64,000 nt of DNA from Orobanche coerulescens (GCA_033398695.1 CM065802.1:147918096-147982095); one strand, 5' to 3'. Counted from the stretch's first letter, positions 9,857 to 20,905 are shown. Numbers and translations: made by a program. The notes: generated by a model from the sequence alone, not told the origin.

Positions 9857-10699
9857 TGTAATATCCGTAATTTTCCATTTTTAGCAGTTTCCATTTTTGG
9901 TGTATGTGTTTTTTTATCGACTCGCTTGTAACCATTTTGACATTTTGAATCTACTTTATTCTTGGAGTTTTTCCATTTGGACGAGTTTTGGTGATGTTTT
10001 CACGTAATTTCATTTTTGGCATGTTTTGCCGTATGAACGTTCGATTCTCGTAAAACTCCTTCGTTTTCGTTGCTTCTTGGTTTGTACAAGTTCGTATGGT
10101 TGAGTTTGTCATGTTGAGACTTTCGGGTTGTAAATCCGACGTCGTTTCGTGATTTCCGGGCACTTGGGCCATTTTTGTAATTTCCTATAAGTTTAGGGAA
10201 ATTCATCTCCTTGTCGTATTTTGGATTCCTCGGTAGTTGGAAGTGCATTTACTGTCGAACACTCAGCTTCGTTGTTATGAATACCTCGTATTTACACTTT
10301 TGATTCTATCCTCGTGTTGTGGTTCGTCGTTGAATCGACTGTGCAGAATTGGTGTTCAGAACTGGGATCTGCTACGTGCATAACGTACGTTATGCATGAT
10401 CCATAACGTACGTTATGACCCTTCCCAATTCAGTACAGACATTTGGTTACATACGTTAACCAGTATTGGGTTACGTACGTAACCATCATAACGTACGTTA
10501 ACAGCTTGTGTTCCCATTTTGGGAAATAGATTTGATGTCAGATTTTATTTGTCGGTTTGTAGTCTTTTATTTGAATTGTCGTTTTATTAATGATTGTTTG
10601 TCGTTGTCGAATGTCTTGTTTGGTACGTTAGCCTGGTGGATTCCACAGTGTGGGGTCCACAGCGCTGTAATATGCCCTGAATGTCTTGGGGGTATTACA
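9857..10699 (+). repeat. G1 3' LTR with 1186-bp internal deletion
   Basis: The length is 843 bp against 2029 bp for its partner. Both ends match the 5' LTR. The sequence passes from the equivalent of 4180 to that of 5367 across a shared TT inside CTTGTGTT, and 2029 minus 1186 equals 843 exactly. The deletion starts within a palindrome and removes the TATA box. Intact palindromes remain at 10378-10395, 10402-10417, 10470-10483 and 10489-10500. Confidence 0.93.
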
Positions 10700-10704
10700 C
10701 CTTC

Positions 10705-10797
10705 GGTCGGCAAATCTGCCTTGGCTGCTGGGCTTCGGCACGGTCGCCCGGTTTCTGAGGCGATCGCCGGTCGAGGAGTATAATTCTCGACACAACA
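10705..10797 (-). repeat. T1 3' LTR, second part
   Basis: This resumes the LTR after G1 and its target duplication and ends CGACACAACA, matching the end of the right LTR at 14005. A minus-strand polypurine tract (AGCTGGGGGCAAT) abuts it at 10798-10810. Confidence 0.9.
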
Positions 10798-11690
10798 ATT
10801 GCCCCCAGCTTGCTCCGATGTTGAAGACATGGGGCGAGGTGGTTCTTGCTGGCGATCGAGTAGGATGAGGATGGGCGATCCGTTGAGTGGACTTTGGTTT
10901 TGGACTTCGGCGATCTAGTCGATTGGCTAGCTATCTTTTGGTCTTGTACCTGTAAAAAACAACATTGGCCGATCCCTCGTAGAAACTTGATTGTTTCGTC
11001 GCTGAGGAACTGTGCATAGTCGCGGAGTTCGATGGACCGACTCCATGACTGTGTCTTGTGCGCGAACGACATTGTCTGTCTCGTGACTCATTTTATTGTG
11101 AGGGTCCTCTGTTAGGCTGCGCCTCGCCTCGTATTTAAACGAAGGGCGTGCGGTCTCGGTCTAGAGGAGTCCTTACGCGGGGCGTTGTCGGATTAATCAA
11201 CTCCACTTCCGCGGCTTGTTAGCTCTACTTCCACCTCAACCCGCCATGGAGATGGCGAACCTCGATGGTGTACATTGAGATGGGGGTAGTTGCACGTCGC
11301 ATTGTCCGGGTTCACCATGTTAGATGATGAACCTTTGAGGGCGGGCGAACGTGTGCACTGATTAGTTTTGGAGGGCCCTCAGACTACGCCGGCGTCGTAT
11401 TTAAATGAAGGGCGGGCGATCTTGGCCCAAAGGGACCTTGCATGGCCGAAGCAGCCGGTTCCATCGACTACCAGGACCATGCCTGCACTCTTCCACCTCG
11501 GATCGTCATGTAGATGCCGACCTTCGACGGTGTACGTTGTGCGGCGGAGGCGATCTCATGCCTTAGTCCATCATGTTAGATGGTGAACTGTAGATGGCGA
11601 ACGAGTCCTCCGGTTTTGATGGAGTTGCTTGATGCTGGCGATCGGGCTGAAAGACTGGAGATCGTCGTTTGGGCGCCGATCACGCTGCTC
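10798..11690 (-). repeat. T1 non-coding 3' interior with duplicated module
   Basis: It begins with the polypurine tract, then matches the T2 interior near 55423 and, after a jump at about 10970, T2 near 59050-59600. Two imperfect copies of a module of roughly 270 bp start near 11100 and 11370. Each contains GTATTTAAA[C/T]GAAGGGCG and a GGACCTTG/GGAGTCCTTG element. The antisense gene and pol of T2 are missing here. No coding potential is evident. Confidence 0.7.
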
Positions 11691-11693
11691 ATA

Positions 11694-12918
11694 GGCTCAG
11701 AAGAAACCTTTGCCTCGCCAGAAAGTCTGCGGCCTTAGCGCGGAAGATCGCGTAGGTCGAGGGTTGGTCCTTCGTAAGATGCCTGAACATAGGCGAAAGA
11801 CCATGGAATCCTCCTAGAACCGCGTATAGGGCGATCTCATCGCTTACGGGCTCGCCGTTGAGAATGATTTCATCTACCCGGTCGATGTAGTCCGAGTCGG
11901 ACTCTTCTTCCCCTTGCCTGATCTGCACCATGTGAAGGGGACCTTCTGGCCGAGCGACCTTAGCGGCGAAGTGTGTTGTGAAGTCGTTCGCCAGTTGATT
12001 AAAGGAGCCGATGGACCGAGGCGGCAATGAGGCTTACCACCTGTGGGCAAGGTCATCCAGCGTCAGAGGGAACATTCGGCACCTGGTCGCGTCTGATTCC
12101 CCACACCCGGTCATGTAGATGTTGAACTTGCTCAGGTGTGTTTCGGGGTCTGATCTCCCCTCGTACAGAGGCATTTGCGGAGGAGCGATCTTGTGCTGCA
12201 CGGGGGTGAGCTCGATGTGGACCGCGAGCGGCTCGCTCGGATCGGCGATCTTGTTCTTGGCGCCTGCCCCAGATTCTAGGAGCGCCTTCATGTCGTCGAG
12301 CTAGCGTTGCATTGCGGCCATTGCTGTAGCATGGTCGCTCGTGGATCGGCTTTTGGAGCGAGAGCCGAGGCAATCGTGTACCGATCTCCTGACTCTGCTG
12401 TTGCCGACCTCGGCTCTCTGTCGAGGAGGAGCCAGATGGCTGGTCGGCCTTCTGGGAGTCGGATACGCCGAACTCCTGGTGACGGACTCGAGCTCCGTCG
12501 TCTCGTGGCTGGGGTCGGACTGCCCCGGTCACCAAGATGGGTCACTGCCTAGGCAATCGAAAACAGAGGTGCCCCGGCTGGCGAGCGCCTCTCCCTACGA
12601 ACGGGAGCCTCCTGGCAATCTCTCAGTCAGCAACTCCTTGTATTTCCGTTTGGTCATCCGGCGGATGGCCGAAGGGGTGATAGCGGGAGTTGCATCGAGA
12701 GCACTCCGTCGCTCCTATAGGATGGCCATGGCCTCCTCGATCTGTCCCGCGGTTTGGAACTGATCGAGTGAGAGACTTGGGACGTCCCTCAGGGGCGGGA
12801 TCGAGCGTCTCGGACCGCAGCGGCTACCCTCCGCCATCGGCTGTCGCTCGGACTGCGATGGAACGAGGCGTCTGGCGGATCGGCCAGCGGCTTTCTTCGA
12901 CGAGGAGGCAGAAGTCAT
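11694..12918 (-). pseudogene. T1 gag, Tat-lineage, broken
   Basis: From the ATG at 12916-12918 the product starts MTSASSSKKAAGRSARR. It continues as a basic, Ser-rich segment and then the gag core: KIAPPQMPLYEGRSDPE, HLSKFNIYMTG, DLAHRW, FNQLANDFTTHF, PLHMVQIRQGEEESDSDYID and RAKAADFLARQRF. This order is the usual Tat-type gag, the structural protein of the particle. Stops include TAG near 12715 (Gln expected), one near 12620 and one near 12033, plus TAG in place of Gln near 12300. No zinc knuckle follows because the interior is deleted just downstream. Confidence 0.82.
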
Positions 12919-13030
12919 GATTCTCAAAGCTTTCTCTGAAGAACAGTGAGTGTTTCTTCAGGTATATGCCCCGGAGAACAGTGAGTGTCCTTCGAGACGG
13001 TAGGAATAAAATTGAGGGTTAGATGCCCTT

Positions 13031-13042
13031 CCTCTAGCGCCA
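13031..13042 (-). other. T1 primer-binding site
   Basis: On the minus strand the leader starts TGGCGCTAGAGG, 2 nt after the 5' LTR. The TGG start fits a tRNA CCA end. This site type differs from the initiator-Met site of G1-G4; the donor tRNA was not identified. Confidence 0.7.
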
Positions 13043-13044
13043 AT

Positions 13045-14005
13045 TGTTGTTGCCCGAAATATTATCCGGAGATAGATATTGCTAGAATGGTCGAGCAACA
13101 GCAAATTGCGAGAGCACGTCCGAGGGGGTGCGAATAACACAAGATTTGCAGGGTTTGTTAGGCCCGGGCTTGAATGCTCTCGCGAGATGTTATTAATACA
13201 AATATTCGTGGATACAAGTATTAATGTGAGAATCTAAATACAATGAGTGTAAAAGACCCTATTTATCCAGCTCTTGAGTGAAGCTTTGGTGTTCTTACTC
13301 TCTGCCGATCGTCTTCCGTGTAGGAGATGCTGAGAGAGAAGAAGGGACCGAGAGATAGCTGTTGCTAAGATTAGGAAAGCCAAGTTGTGTCTTCAACTCG
13401 TTAAGAAGCAGCCTTCTATTTATAGGGGTTGAGATGCCTTGTTTTCTGGTGGGCGATCGCCTTTCGTCCAATATAATAATGGGGCGATTGTCTTTAAGTC
13501 ACATGGACTGTCTGCCTAAAGTCCAAGGCTGCTGCTGGCAGCCAGCTGTGCGGTCCAATGAGGAGCCGGCACGCATCCTGAGTTGCTGTCACGGGCGGTC
13601 CTACTGACACCTTTCGGCGGGCCTGTCGGCTGGTGGAAAGATGCTGACAGGCTGTGGTCAATGATCCGTGAAATGCGGATCTTGTCTCGGCACTGCACGT
13701 GGGTTCTGTCCTGAGCTTCGGCCTCTGCCGACTGGATGATCATCGGCTTCGAGCGGCATGAGGCGGTCGTCATTGGTCACCAGAGGTCGGCATCGGCAAG
13801 TGCCGAGAGATGATCGTCTGCTAGTCGGCCACCAGGAGTCGATCGCCAAGTACCGAGAGACGATCGTCTTAGTTGTCGATCGCTCGGCACCGGGACTTGT
13901 CCTGGGACCTTCGGTCGGCAGATCTGCCTTGGCTGCTGGGCTTCGGCACGGTCGCCCGGTTTCTGAGGCGATCGCCGGTCGAGGAGTATATTTCTCGACA
14001 CAACA
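13045..14005 (-). repeat. T1 5' LTR (961 bp)
   Basis: TGTTGTTGCCCG...CGACACAACA, equal in length to the reconstructed left LTR (868 + 93 bp). TATA box at 13417-13426 on the minus strand. Confidence 0.92.
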
Positions 14006-14373
14006 GAGTTCTATTAGGAGTCCTTCCCTAATCCTCGTTAAGATTCTTAGTAGTAGTCCAAGAAGCCTATAAATAGGACTATATGGTTCGGCCAAAATAA
14101 ACTTTGCAAGAGTTGTGAGATCAATTTTTCTTCTTGTGTTTAATTGTAGATCTAGACTTGTGTCTTTGATTCTACAATTTAGATAACATATCGATTTTCT
14201 AAGAGTGTTCATGCAATACTAGAAAGTAAAGAAAAATCGAGTGATCACATATCAAAGAGGTTCGGCCGATCCCATTGTTGTCCAAGCAACATCCGGTAGC
14301 TCGTTGCCCACACAACGTCCGGGTTAAGGCGGATCATACTCTAGAAGGTCTAAATGTAGAAATACAAGGAGAT
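14006..14373 (+). repeat. Copia-like LTR, middle part
   Basis: Continues the flank broken at 2658. CTATAAATAG at 14067-14076 is a good TATA box. It ends at the hAT1 target duplication AAGGAGAT (14366-14373) and resumes at 16924. Confidence 0.45.
14067..14076 (+). promoter_or_regulatory. TATA box of copia-like LTR
   Basis: CTATAAATAG in plus orientation; supports the LTR reading of this flank. Confidence 0.5.
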
Positions 14374-14385
14374 TAGAGGTGGTAT
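14374..14385 (+). repeat. hAT1 left terminal inverted repeat
   Basis: TAGAGGTGGTAT, the exact reverse complement of 16904-16915. Confidence 0.95.
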
Positions 14386-15025
14386 TCGGACCGGGCCCGG
14401 GTTAGGCTGCTAAAGACCGCTCCATTTAAAGGTTGGACTGTGCTAGTCCTTCCTTTTTGGCGGGCCGGGATGGGCCGGTCTATTTTTACAAACACAAAGC
14501 CCGGCATGGCCCACAACCCATTGTGTTCATGGGCCGGGCGGGCCTGTTCATGAACTGGGCTGGGCCGAGCTGAACACACAAGGTCGAACCCTTTTCTTTT
14601 ACACACTTCTGTCACATGCAAACCACATAAGATACTCCAATAGCAAGATGAGTTCCATAAAACTGCACATGGTGACTGAATGAAGCCAGAAGAAGTCGAT
14701 GACGAAGTCAGAGCCGTTTAAGAAATCCAAAACATGCTATAAACACAAACCAAGATTTTTATCCAATATCATATAATTCATCACTCAGATCAGAGTTTTG
14801 CAGTTGGGAACAATACCCCGGACACTCGGAAGATCAGTACATATCGAAAACCTAAGCCAACTCTTCTTCTCACTATGCCTAATACAAGGATGCAATATAA
14901 GCCCAACTTTTTTTTCATTGTAAGACAGAAATTTTATTACAAAGACCAACAAAGTGAACTTGAAATTTTATTATAAAGGCAGAAAATTACAAATCAATAG
15001 CAAAATAAGACTAGTACTCAACTAC

Positions 15026-16200
15026 TCATTCATGAAAGTTGGCCAAGAAATCATGTTCATTCGATGTATCAACCATGTTAGACGATATCTCCTCCTCGGG
15101 TACAAAATCCCCTTCAATAAAATCAAAGTGACCCCTCATGAATATGTCATACTCATCATCGCCCTCCTCCAATTTAAACTTAGCTTCCTTGGTTTGATTT
15201 TCGGCATCAAGCATATCTTTCCACATGACACAAAAGCGTATCGATTTTGGATATAATCGACTTCTTTTATCTGATAGTGTGTGTCCCGCCGCACTAAAAC
15301 AACTTTCGAAGCTACGGTGGACATTTGTGAAGCTAATAGATCACGGGCTATACGCCTCAATACTAGAAATAATTTTGCATTGTCTCTCCACCATCTTTCA
15401 CACATAAATGAATAATATGACAAATACATCCAACATGAAAAGATTACCATCAAGAATTGGGTTAAGAGAGGTTTTAAGCAAACATACAACATCCACATTG
15501 TTACTTGCATTATCAAAGGAAAACGATAAATACTTCTCTTTTAAATTCCAATTTGAAAGAGTTCTAAGCATTTGACTTTGAATCTCTTGACCCGTGTGTG
15601 GATGTGGTAGTTCAACAAAGTCAATAATACATTTTTGCATAATGTAATCATCATCAACCCAATGAGCAGTGACACACATATAACTAAGATTACACCTACC
15701 AGTCCACAAATCGGAAGTAAATGAAAACTTGCAAGACAGAGAATCAAAAACAACTTTAAAATTCCACAATCTTCTTTAAATAAACGCATGCCATCATTGT
15801 AAAGAGTACTACGCGGAATTCTTTTCCATTGTGGTTGTAAAGCAGTTTGCACATAATTTTCATAAACAATGTCTTCCGCAAAAGAAAAAGGGAGATCTTT
15901 TTGGACCACATACCTTGCAGTGCATTCCCTAGCCCGCTTGTGATTGTATCGCCAATTGTCGACTTGACCAGCTGATGACCTTTGCAAATGATGTTGAGTC
16001 AATCCATCGCCACCATCCTCATCCCATCCTGGATGTTTAGCAAAATGGCGTGACAGTGTATCTATGCCAGTGCCATTTCTGTGATTTAAAATCAGCCCAC
16101 ATAAACGACATTTTGCAATTTGCTTCTAAAAATATTTGTCAAACAACTTCCACACTTTACTAGTAAGTTTTCATTTTCTGCCCGATTCTAAATGCGCTTC
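15026..16200 (-). pseudogene. hAT1 transposase, broken
   Basis: Read on the minus strand, a BED-like zinc finger comes first (CRLCG, then H-x4-H near 16040-16110). It is followed by a hAT core segment (PFSFAEDIVYENYVQT, IPRSTLYNDGM), the DLWTGRCNLSYMCVTAHW region with its acidic residue, FSFDNASNNVD, and a C-terminal dimerisation segment (ARDLLASQMSTVAS, then in another frame SCFSAAG, LYPKSIRFCVMWKDML). At least two frameshifts and several stops are present, and part of the central domain is missing near 15400-15500. The protein would cut and rejoin element ends if intact; it is not functional here. Confidence 0.85.
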
Positions 16201-16903
16201 ACTAAGTTTAGCAGTGTCATCATCATCAGAAATATTAGTGGGTTCCTCTGATGCACTATTACTGAACATGAAGCCAGAATTTTAGATCGGAATGTCAACG
16301 ATAGCCTTACAAACTTAGAAGATGAACTATTACAAGGTTTTTATTCTTTCATCGTAGTGAAATAAACCACCAAAATACAAATAACAAATTCAGATAAATC
16401 AAATTCAGAAGATTAGAAGAATATGTGTGATTGAGGAAGAAAGAAACTCACTATTTATCGATGAGGAGAAGAGGAAGTCGACCGTTGAGAAGAGGAAGTC
16501 GACCGTTGGGAGAGAATCCAGCCTTTGGAAGTCTTGGGACTTGCTGACTTGGTGTTGGGAGAGAAGGAGAGCGTTGACCTGTTGATGTGGGAGGGAGGGT
16601 TTGTTTGCTAACTTGGAGTTGGGTTGGGATTGAATTGATTCCACCGCGAGACAGAAAAAGGCTTCAGAAGAGGGTTTGTTTGACCGGTGGGCCTATTGGG
16701 CCTTTGAATTAATAAGAAAGAAAGAAAAATCCTATTGGGCCTTCCAATTCACGGTCTTTAGGCGGGCTAAACGGATCGGGCCTTCCCGGTTCACGGGCTA
16801 ACACGGGCTCGGGCCGGTCTATGCCGGGCAAGCGGTTTTTGGCGTTCACGGGCCGGTCCGGGACGGTTTTTAAGCAAGCCGGACTGTTCTGCGACTGGCC
16901 CAG

Positions 16904-16915
16904 ATACCACCTCTA
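16904..16915 (-). repeat. hAT1 right terminal inverted repeat
   Basis: ATACCACCTCTA, the reverse complement of the left end, directly followed by the AAGGAGAT target copy. Confidence 0.95.
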
Positions 16916-16923
16916 AAGGAGAT

Positions 16924-17164
16924 CAAGACGAAAGCAACCACTACGCTTCAAAGGTAATATCCTATGATCTTTTAGATCTAGATTAGGATATTCAATTACC
17001 AACATATTTATTTAATAAATAATAAATAATATTTAAGTTACTTATTAATCTTAATAATTAATTAATTAACATGCCTAAATAGATCTTGTGCTCGTGGATG
17101 CGTAAAACGCGTTTATAAACTTTTACCAACTTCGCTTCCGCTGTGTTTTATTTATTTCCAACAT
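16924..17164 (+). repeat. Copia-like LTR, right end
   Basis: Continues after hAT1 and ends in CGCTTCCGCTGTG...TTATTTCCAACA, a typical plant copia LTR tail. No primer site or gag follows, consistent with a solo LTR. Confidence 0.42.
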
Positions 17165-17630
17165 CCTAATCATCTCTTCAACTGAGAAAGATAATATTTA
17201 TTTATACTTGACAAATCAAGTGCTACTAGAGTTTGTCTGATTAAAAATGATTAAAATATAATTATGACAAATATGTTATTATCATTTACCAGCTGTTTCT
17301 ATCATCCACTAAAGGATGATAGACCAATTTTCATATGAGCCACAATCATTCGCCGTAGCCCAATCACCACCACAATTGGATATGGAAATTCTAATTAAAC
17401 CCCAAACTCGCAGTTTCAATTCCCAGGCCAAAAGAATCTTTCTTCTCGGAAATCCGGAAGTGGAAATTGAACCAACAAGGCCCGAATTTATGATCGAAAT
17501 CGTTAATGATTTTAATTTTATTTTGTAAAACTAAATATCATATACGTTTCGAGTAGATGATCGTGGTATATTCACTTTCTCTAAACCGATTCCCGATGAG
17601 TGAGAAATAGTGAATTAAAGTTTGCCACTT
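17165..17630. other. AT-rich spacer, one unrecognised short frame
   Basis: No element ends recognised. A 70-codon plus-strand frame (17316-17528, starting MIDQFSYEPQ) has no known motif and no regulatory context. I do not call it a gene. Confidence 0.4.
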
Positions 17631-17811
17631 AATTGTGAATAAATGAGGGATGGCTATCCCACATTGAATAATGACCTATCATTATTCAAGTATATAAGGA
17701 GTTACCTTTATTCATGTAATAATTAATGGCATATGTGTATGGGCTTAAAGCCCACACGCGCGCGCCGCTGCCCGCCCGCCTCTCCTCGGCCGCGTGCCGC
17801 GAGCCGCGAGC

Positions 17812-17856
17812 CTTGGACCTTGGCCTTGATATTTGATCTTGGATCTTGAATCTTGG
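17812..17856 (+). repeat. CTTGG-type short tandem repeat
   Basis: Successive CTTGGAC, CTTGGC, CTTGATATTTGAT, CTTGGAT, CTTGAAT and CTTGG units next to a GC-rich tract in the K LTR. Confidence 0.6.
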
Positions 17857-18180
17857 CAATTGGCTTACCTAAATAATTTTTTGGACTAGCTCAACAATGT
17901 AGTTGGGCCCGTGTGTGCACATAAGGATGTCCAGGTACATCCCTCAAGCGGTAAAGGTGCTGATTACAGTCCAGGTGCATCCTGAATGTTCAAATTCAGC
18001 CAAAAACGAGTAGTAACCTCCCAGGAGTTATGAGGAGGAGTTAAGACTGCCTGTTCAAATTCAAAACCGGCAGTAACCACTACATTTGAATTGTGTAACT
18101 CCAATGTTCAATGCAGGCATGAAAGCCTGCATTATAACAGCCATTAGTGCTGTGTTTGAATCCCCTACAGGTGAGATGGC

Positions 18181-18190
18181 CTATAAATAG
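18181..18190 (+). promoter_or_regulatory. K LTR TATA box
   Basis: CTATAAATAG, about 0.6 kb upstream of the gag start; the likely K promoter. Confidence 0.6.
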
Positions 18191-18800
18191 GCATGCATCT
18201 CTCTGCATCAGTACATGCAATTTTCGAACTCAGCATATTCACAGTTTTCTGCATACATTTCATAAGTCAGAGCTCTGTCCTCGCCTCATTTTAAGTTCGT
18301 CCGACCTTTGGGTGTTGCCGCCAATCACCAGTTTGCGGTGTTGCTACCGTAGAGACGTAAAGTCGTTGACCTTTGGGGACGAGCCGCCAATCCGTGAACA
18401 CTACCGGGGCGTTTCTCGTCTTGCGGGCAAAAGGCATCTTCGGGTGACTTCTGCATCAATCTGGTTTCGTTTCTAGTTTTGTTGTTTCGATTATTTCCTT
18501 GTATTTCTAGTTTGGTTCTTCTCAGTTCAGATTCCATATCCTTTTCCTTGTATATTCAATTCTGTCTCTAGTTCTATAATTTCTGTATTTCGAGATGTAA
18601 TTTTATTTTCCAATTGTAATTTATTTTTCCGCCTAGCAAGTTTCTACGACCGATTTACCAACAAGCGCAAGACGAGAAAATTACTTGCTAAATCCTACAA
18701 CTGGAGATGATGACCGCTGCTTCCACCGACTCAAACACAACCGCTGCCTTTGCCTCCACGACCACGCTGCCTTTGCCTCCACGACCACCTCTCGTCTAAC

Positions 18801-19491
18801 ATGATGAGCTCAACTACCTCAGCAATAATTCCATGGGTGTTTTTTAACCCCTTTTTGTCTATCGGTGTATCCACCTCGAGTGGCACTGTTGGTTCCACTT
18901 TTAGTGGTACCGTAGGATCCATGTTAGGATCCAGTATTGGAGCCTACGGGTTCAACATGAGTGGTTCCTTTTTTGGAACAATCTCGGGGCCTAGGATGAT
19001 GCCTACCGCCGAGAAGCCGCCAAAGTTTGGTGGAGCCGACTTCAAAAGGTGGCAACAAAAGATGTTGTTCTATTTGACAACACTGGGCTTTGCAAACTTC
19101 CTTAAGGAAGATGCGCCACCAGCACCAAGTGCTCAAGAGTCTAGTTTCACAGTCCGAGCTGCCTATGACAACTGGCACAATGGAGACTATTTGTAAAAAC
19201 TTTATTCTAAATTCTTTAGAAGATAGTTTGCACAATGTATACTCTGTTGTAAATACATCAAAAGAGATGTGGGATGCACTTGAAAAGAAGTACCATAGTG
19301 ATGATGCAGGTACAAAGAAGTTTGTAGTCACCAAATATTTGGACTACAAGATGGTTGACTCAAAACCAATCATGGAACAAGTGCAAGCATTCCAATGCAT
19401 CATTCATGATGTTAATGCCGAGGGAATGGTCCTGCCGGATGCTTTTACTATTGCAACTGTGATCGAGAAGTTGCCCCCCAGTTGGAAAAAC
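18801..19491 (+). pseudogene. K gag, first part
   Basis: The frame from about 18801 has a Ser/Gly/Thr-rich start, then the conserved copia gag core: EKPPKFGGADFKRWQQKMLFYLTTLG, DNWHNGDYL, and after a 1-nt loss near 19193, LEDSLHNVYSVVNTSKEMWDALEKKYHSDDAG, DYKMVDSKPIMEQVQ and IEKLPPSW. This is the DUF4219/UBN2-type capsid region of plant Ty1/copia. It is interrupted by G2 after AAAAC (19487-19491). An earlier ATG at 18707 opens a short frame that stops at about 18800, so the true start is uncertain. Confidence 0.85.
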
Positions 19492-20881
19492 TGTAACACC
19501 CCCGAGATATTCAGAGTATATTACAGCGCCGTGGACCCCTGCATGGGACTCACTCGGCTACAACAAGAAAACACCACTCGACTAACCATCTCGGTTAGCG
19601 AGGACACACATTTAAATAATACAACAATTAAAGATACGCCCAGAGTAACCGGCGAATTAAGCATCAACCGACAATGTAGCAATTTAAGGTAATACAAACG
19701 GAGTTCGAAATGAAAAGTCTAAGTACTCGCGAGTACAATCTATCAGTTTATAAATGTGGGAACAAACATATTGAAGTGGACAAAAGAAATAAGAAGACCC
19801 AAATGGACATGTCAACGACCCTGGCCAACATCCTCGTACTGTCCCAGTGCCCGCTCGTCCGGGAAAACATAACCTGAAATCTATAACAAGAATTTCCCCA
19901 AAACGGGTCCCCAAAGGGGTTAGCAATTACGCTAGTACAAGTAATCAAGGCAAATCGATCGCTTACACATTTCATAGTACATGCACCAAAACATTTCAAA
20001 AACCAAAACCAGACATGTCTTTTTCTGGAAACAAACAGTCAAATAATCAATTTGCCTAGGACCAGGACGCCACCATGAATCCCACTCGAGGCCTCTAAGG
20101 ACCCTCCTGAGCTGGCCACTTAATAAAAACAAGTCACGCACAGGCATCGCCTAGGACCAGGACGCCACCATGAATCCCACCCGAGGCCTCTAAGGACCCT
20201 CCCGAGCTGGCTAGCGAAACAAACTCATGAATCCAGAGTGAAGTCATAGATTCCCCCGAGGCCCCATCGGACCCTCCCGAAGTGAGTAAAGCACACACAA
20301 TATACATTACCATTTCATGTTAAGCATAAACGTTTCCAAAAATACTTGCCTTGAATAATAGACGACGCAACGAATGGAAGGAAATATGCCGACGAATGCT
20401 AGGGACCGACAATTACGAACCTAACAATTCGGAGAACAATATCACAACCAACTCTAGACGAATATAGAAATGGAATACACCCGAAAACCCGCCTACGGTT
20501 CATGTATATTTGTATAGAAATAACGAGGGCGGACCACCACCGAACCCTCTCGAATACGCAACAACCACGAAATATACCATGAATCCGTAAGGAGAACAAT
20601 AATACTAGCAGGATTAATCATACTCATCATTAATAAATCTATCATACGGAACGAATCGGATGAAAACGTGAAAACCCCCCAATTTACCCAAAATAAGGTT
20701 TTAGGAGTTTACCTCGAATTAATGATGAAGAACACGATTAGATATTGATAATATACTCCAAAAACTCGAAGAAGATGATGGCTCGGAGTTACAAAGCTTC
20801 AAATCGCCGGAAATGCTAAGAAAATCGCCTAGGAGTCGGATGGGGAGAAGGAGAAATGATAATGGCCGAAATTGGTCAACT

Positions 20882-20901
20882 CCTGGGTTTATAAACCCAG
20901 G
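20882..20901 (-). promoter_or_regulatory. G2 3' LTR TATA box inside a 20-bp palindrome
   Basis: CCTGGGTTTATAAACCCAGG equals its own reverse complement. TTTATAAA (20888-20895) is the probable TATA box on the minus strand, directly downstream of the palindrome cluster. The same 20 bp occur in the 5' LTR at 27895-27914. Confidence 0.7.
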
Positions 20902-20905
20902 CCGC

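Larger units (their letters stand above)
3527..10699 (+). mobile_element. G1: chromovirus-like gypsy element, defective
   Basis: It starts TGTAATATCC and ends GTATTACA, with 5-bp target duplications CCTTC at 3522-3526 and 10700-10704. It sits inside the T1 left LTR and is therefore younger than T1. Order on the plus strand: 5' LTR, primer site, leader with a possible intron, gag, protease, RT, integrase, chromodomain-like tail, polypurine tract, shortened 3' LTR. It cannot be autonomous: there are several stops and a frameshift, the end of RT and the whole RNase H are deleted, and the 3' LTR has lost its TATA region. Confidence 0.93.
2659..14005 (-). mobile_element. T1: non-autonomous Tat-lineage gypsy element
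   Basis: Two LTRs of equal reconstructed length (961 bp) with TGTTG...CAACA ends flank a 2247-bp interior that holds a broken gag on the minus strand but no protease, RT, RNase H or integrase. The left LTR is interrupted by G1. Flanks GAGGT (2654-2658) and GAGTT (14006-14010) are a 4/5 match for a target duplication. The LTR, polypurine tract, primer-site region and an internal duplicated module match T2 at 54459 onward, so T1 is a deletion derivative of that family. Without G1 it is about 4.2 kb. Confidence 0.85.
14374..16915 (-). mobile_element. hAT1 DNA transposon (2542 bp)
   Basis: Perfect 12-bp terminal inverted repeats TAGAGGTGGTAT (14374-14385 and 16904-16915) and a perfect 8-bp target duplication AAGGAGAT (14366-14373, 16916-16923) define the ends. 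Both subterminal regions (about 14390-14590 and 16730-16890) carry many GGGCCGG/GGGCCGGGC motifs, as in other hAT elements where the transposase binds near the ends. The interior holds a broken hAT transposase on the minus strand. Confidence 0.95.
17631..18660 (+). repeat. K putative 5' LTR and leader
   Basis: Contains a GC-rich block (17755-17812), a run of CTTGGATCTTGA-type repeats (17812-17856) and CTATAAATAG at 18181-18190. A pyrimidine-rich stretch is followed by the gag region. The exact LTR ends and the primer site are not clear; TTTACCAACA near 18660 may be the LTR end. Confidence 0.4.

Noticed and set aside
2101..17164. A complete copia element in the left flank
   Set aside because: After removing T1 and hAT1 only LTR-like sequence remains, with no gag or pol, and the left end could not be placed.
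17316..17528. 70-codon frame as a small gene
   Set aside because: No motif, no promoter and no conservation evidence; it may be chance in AT-rich DNA.
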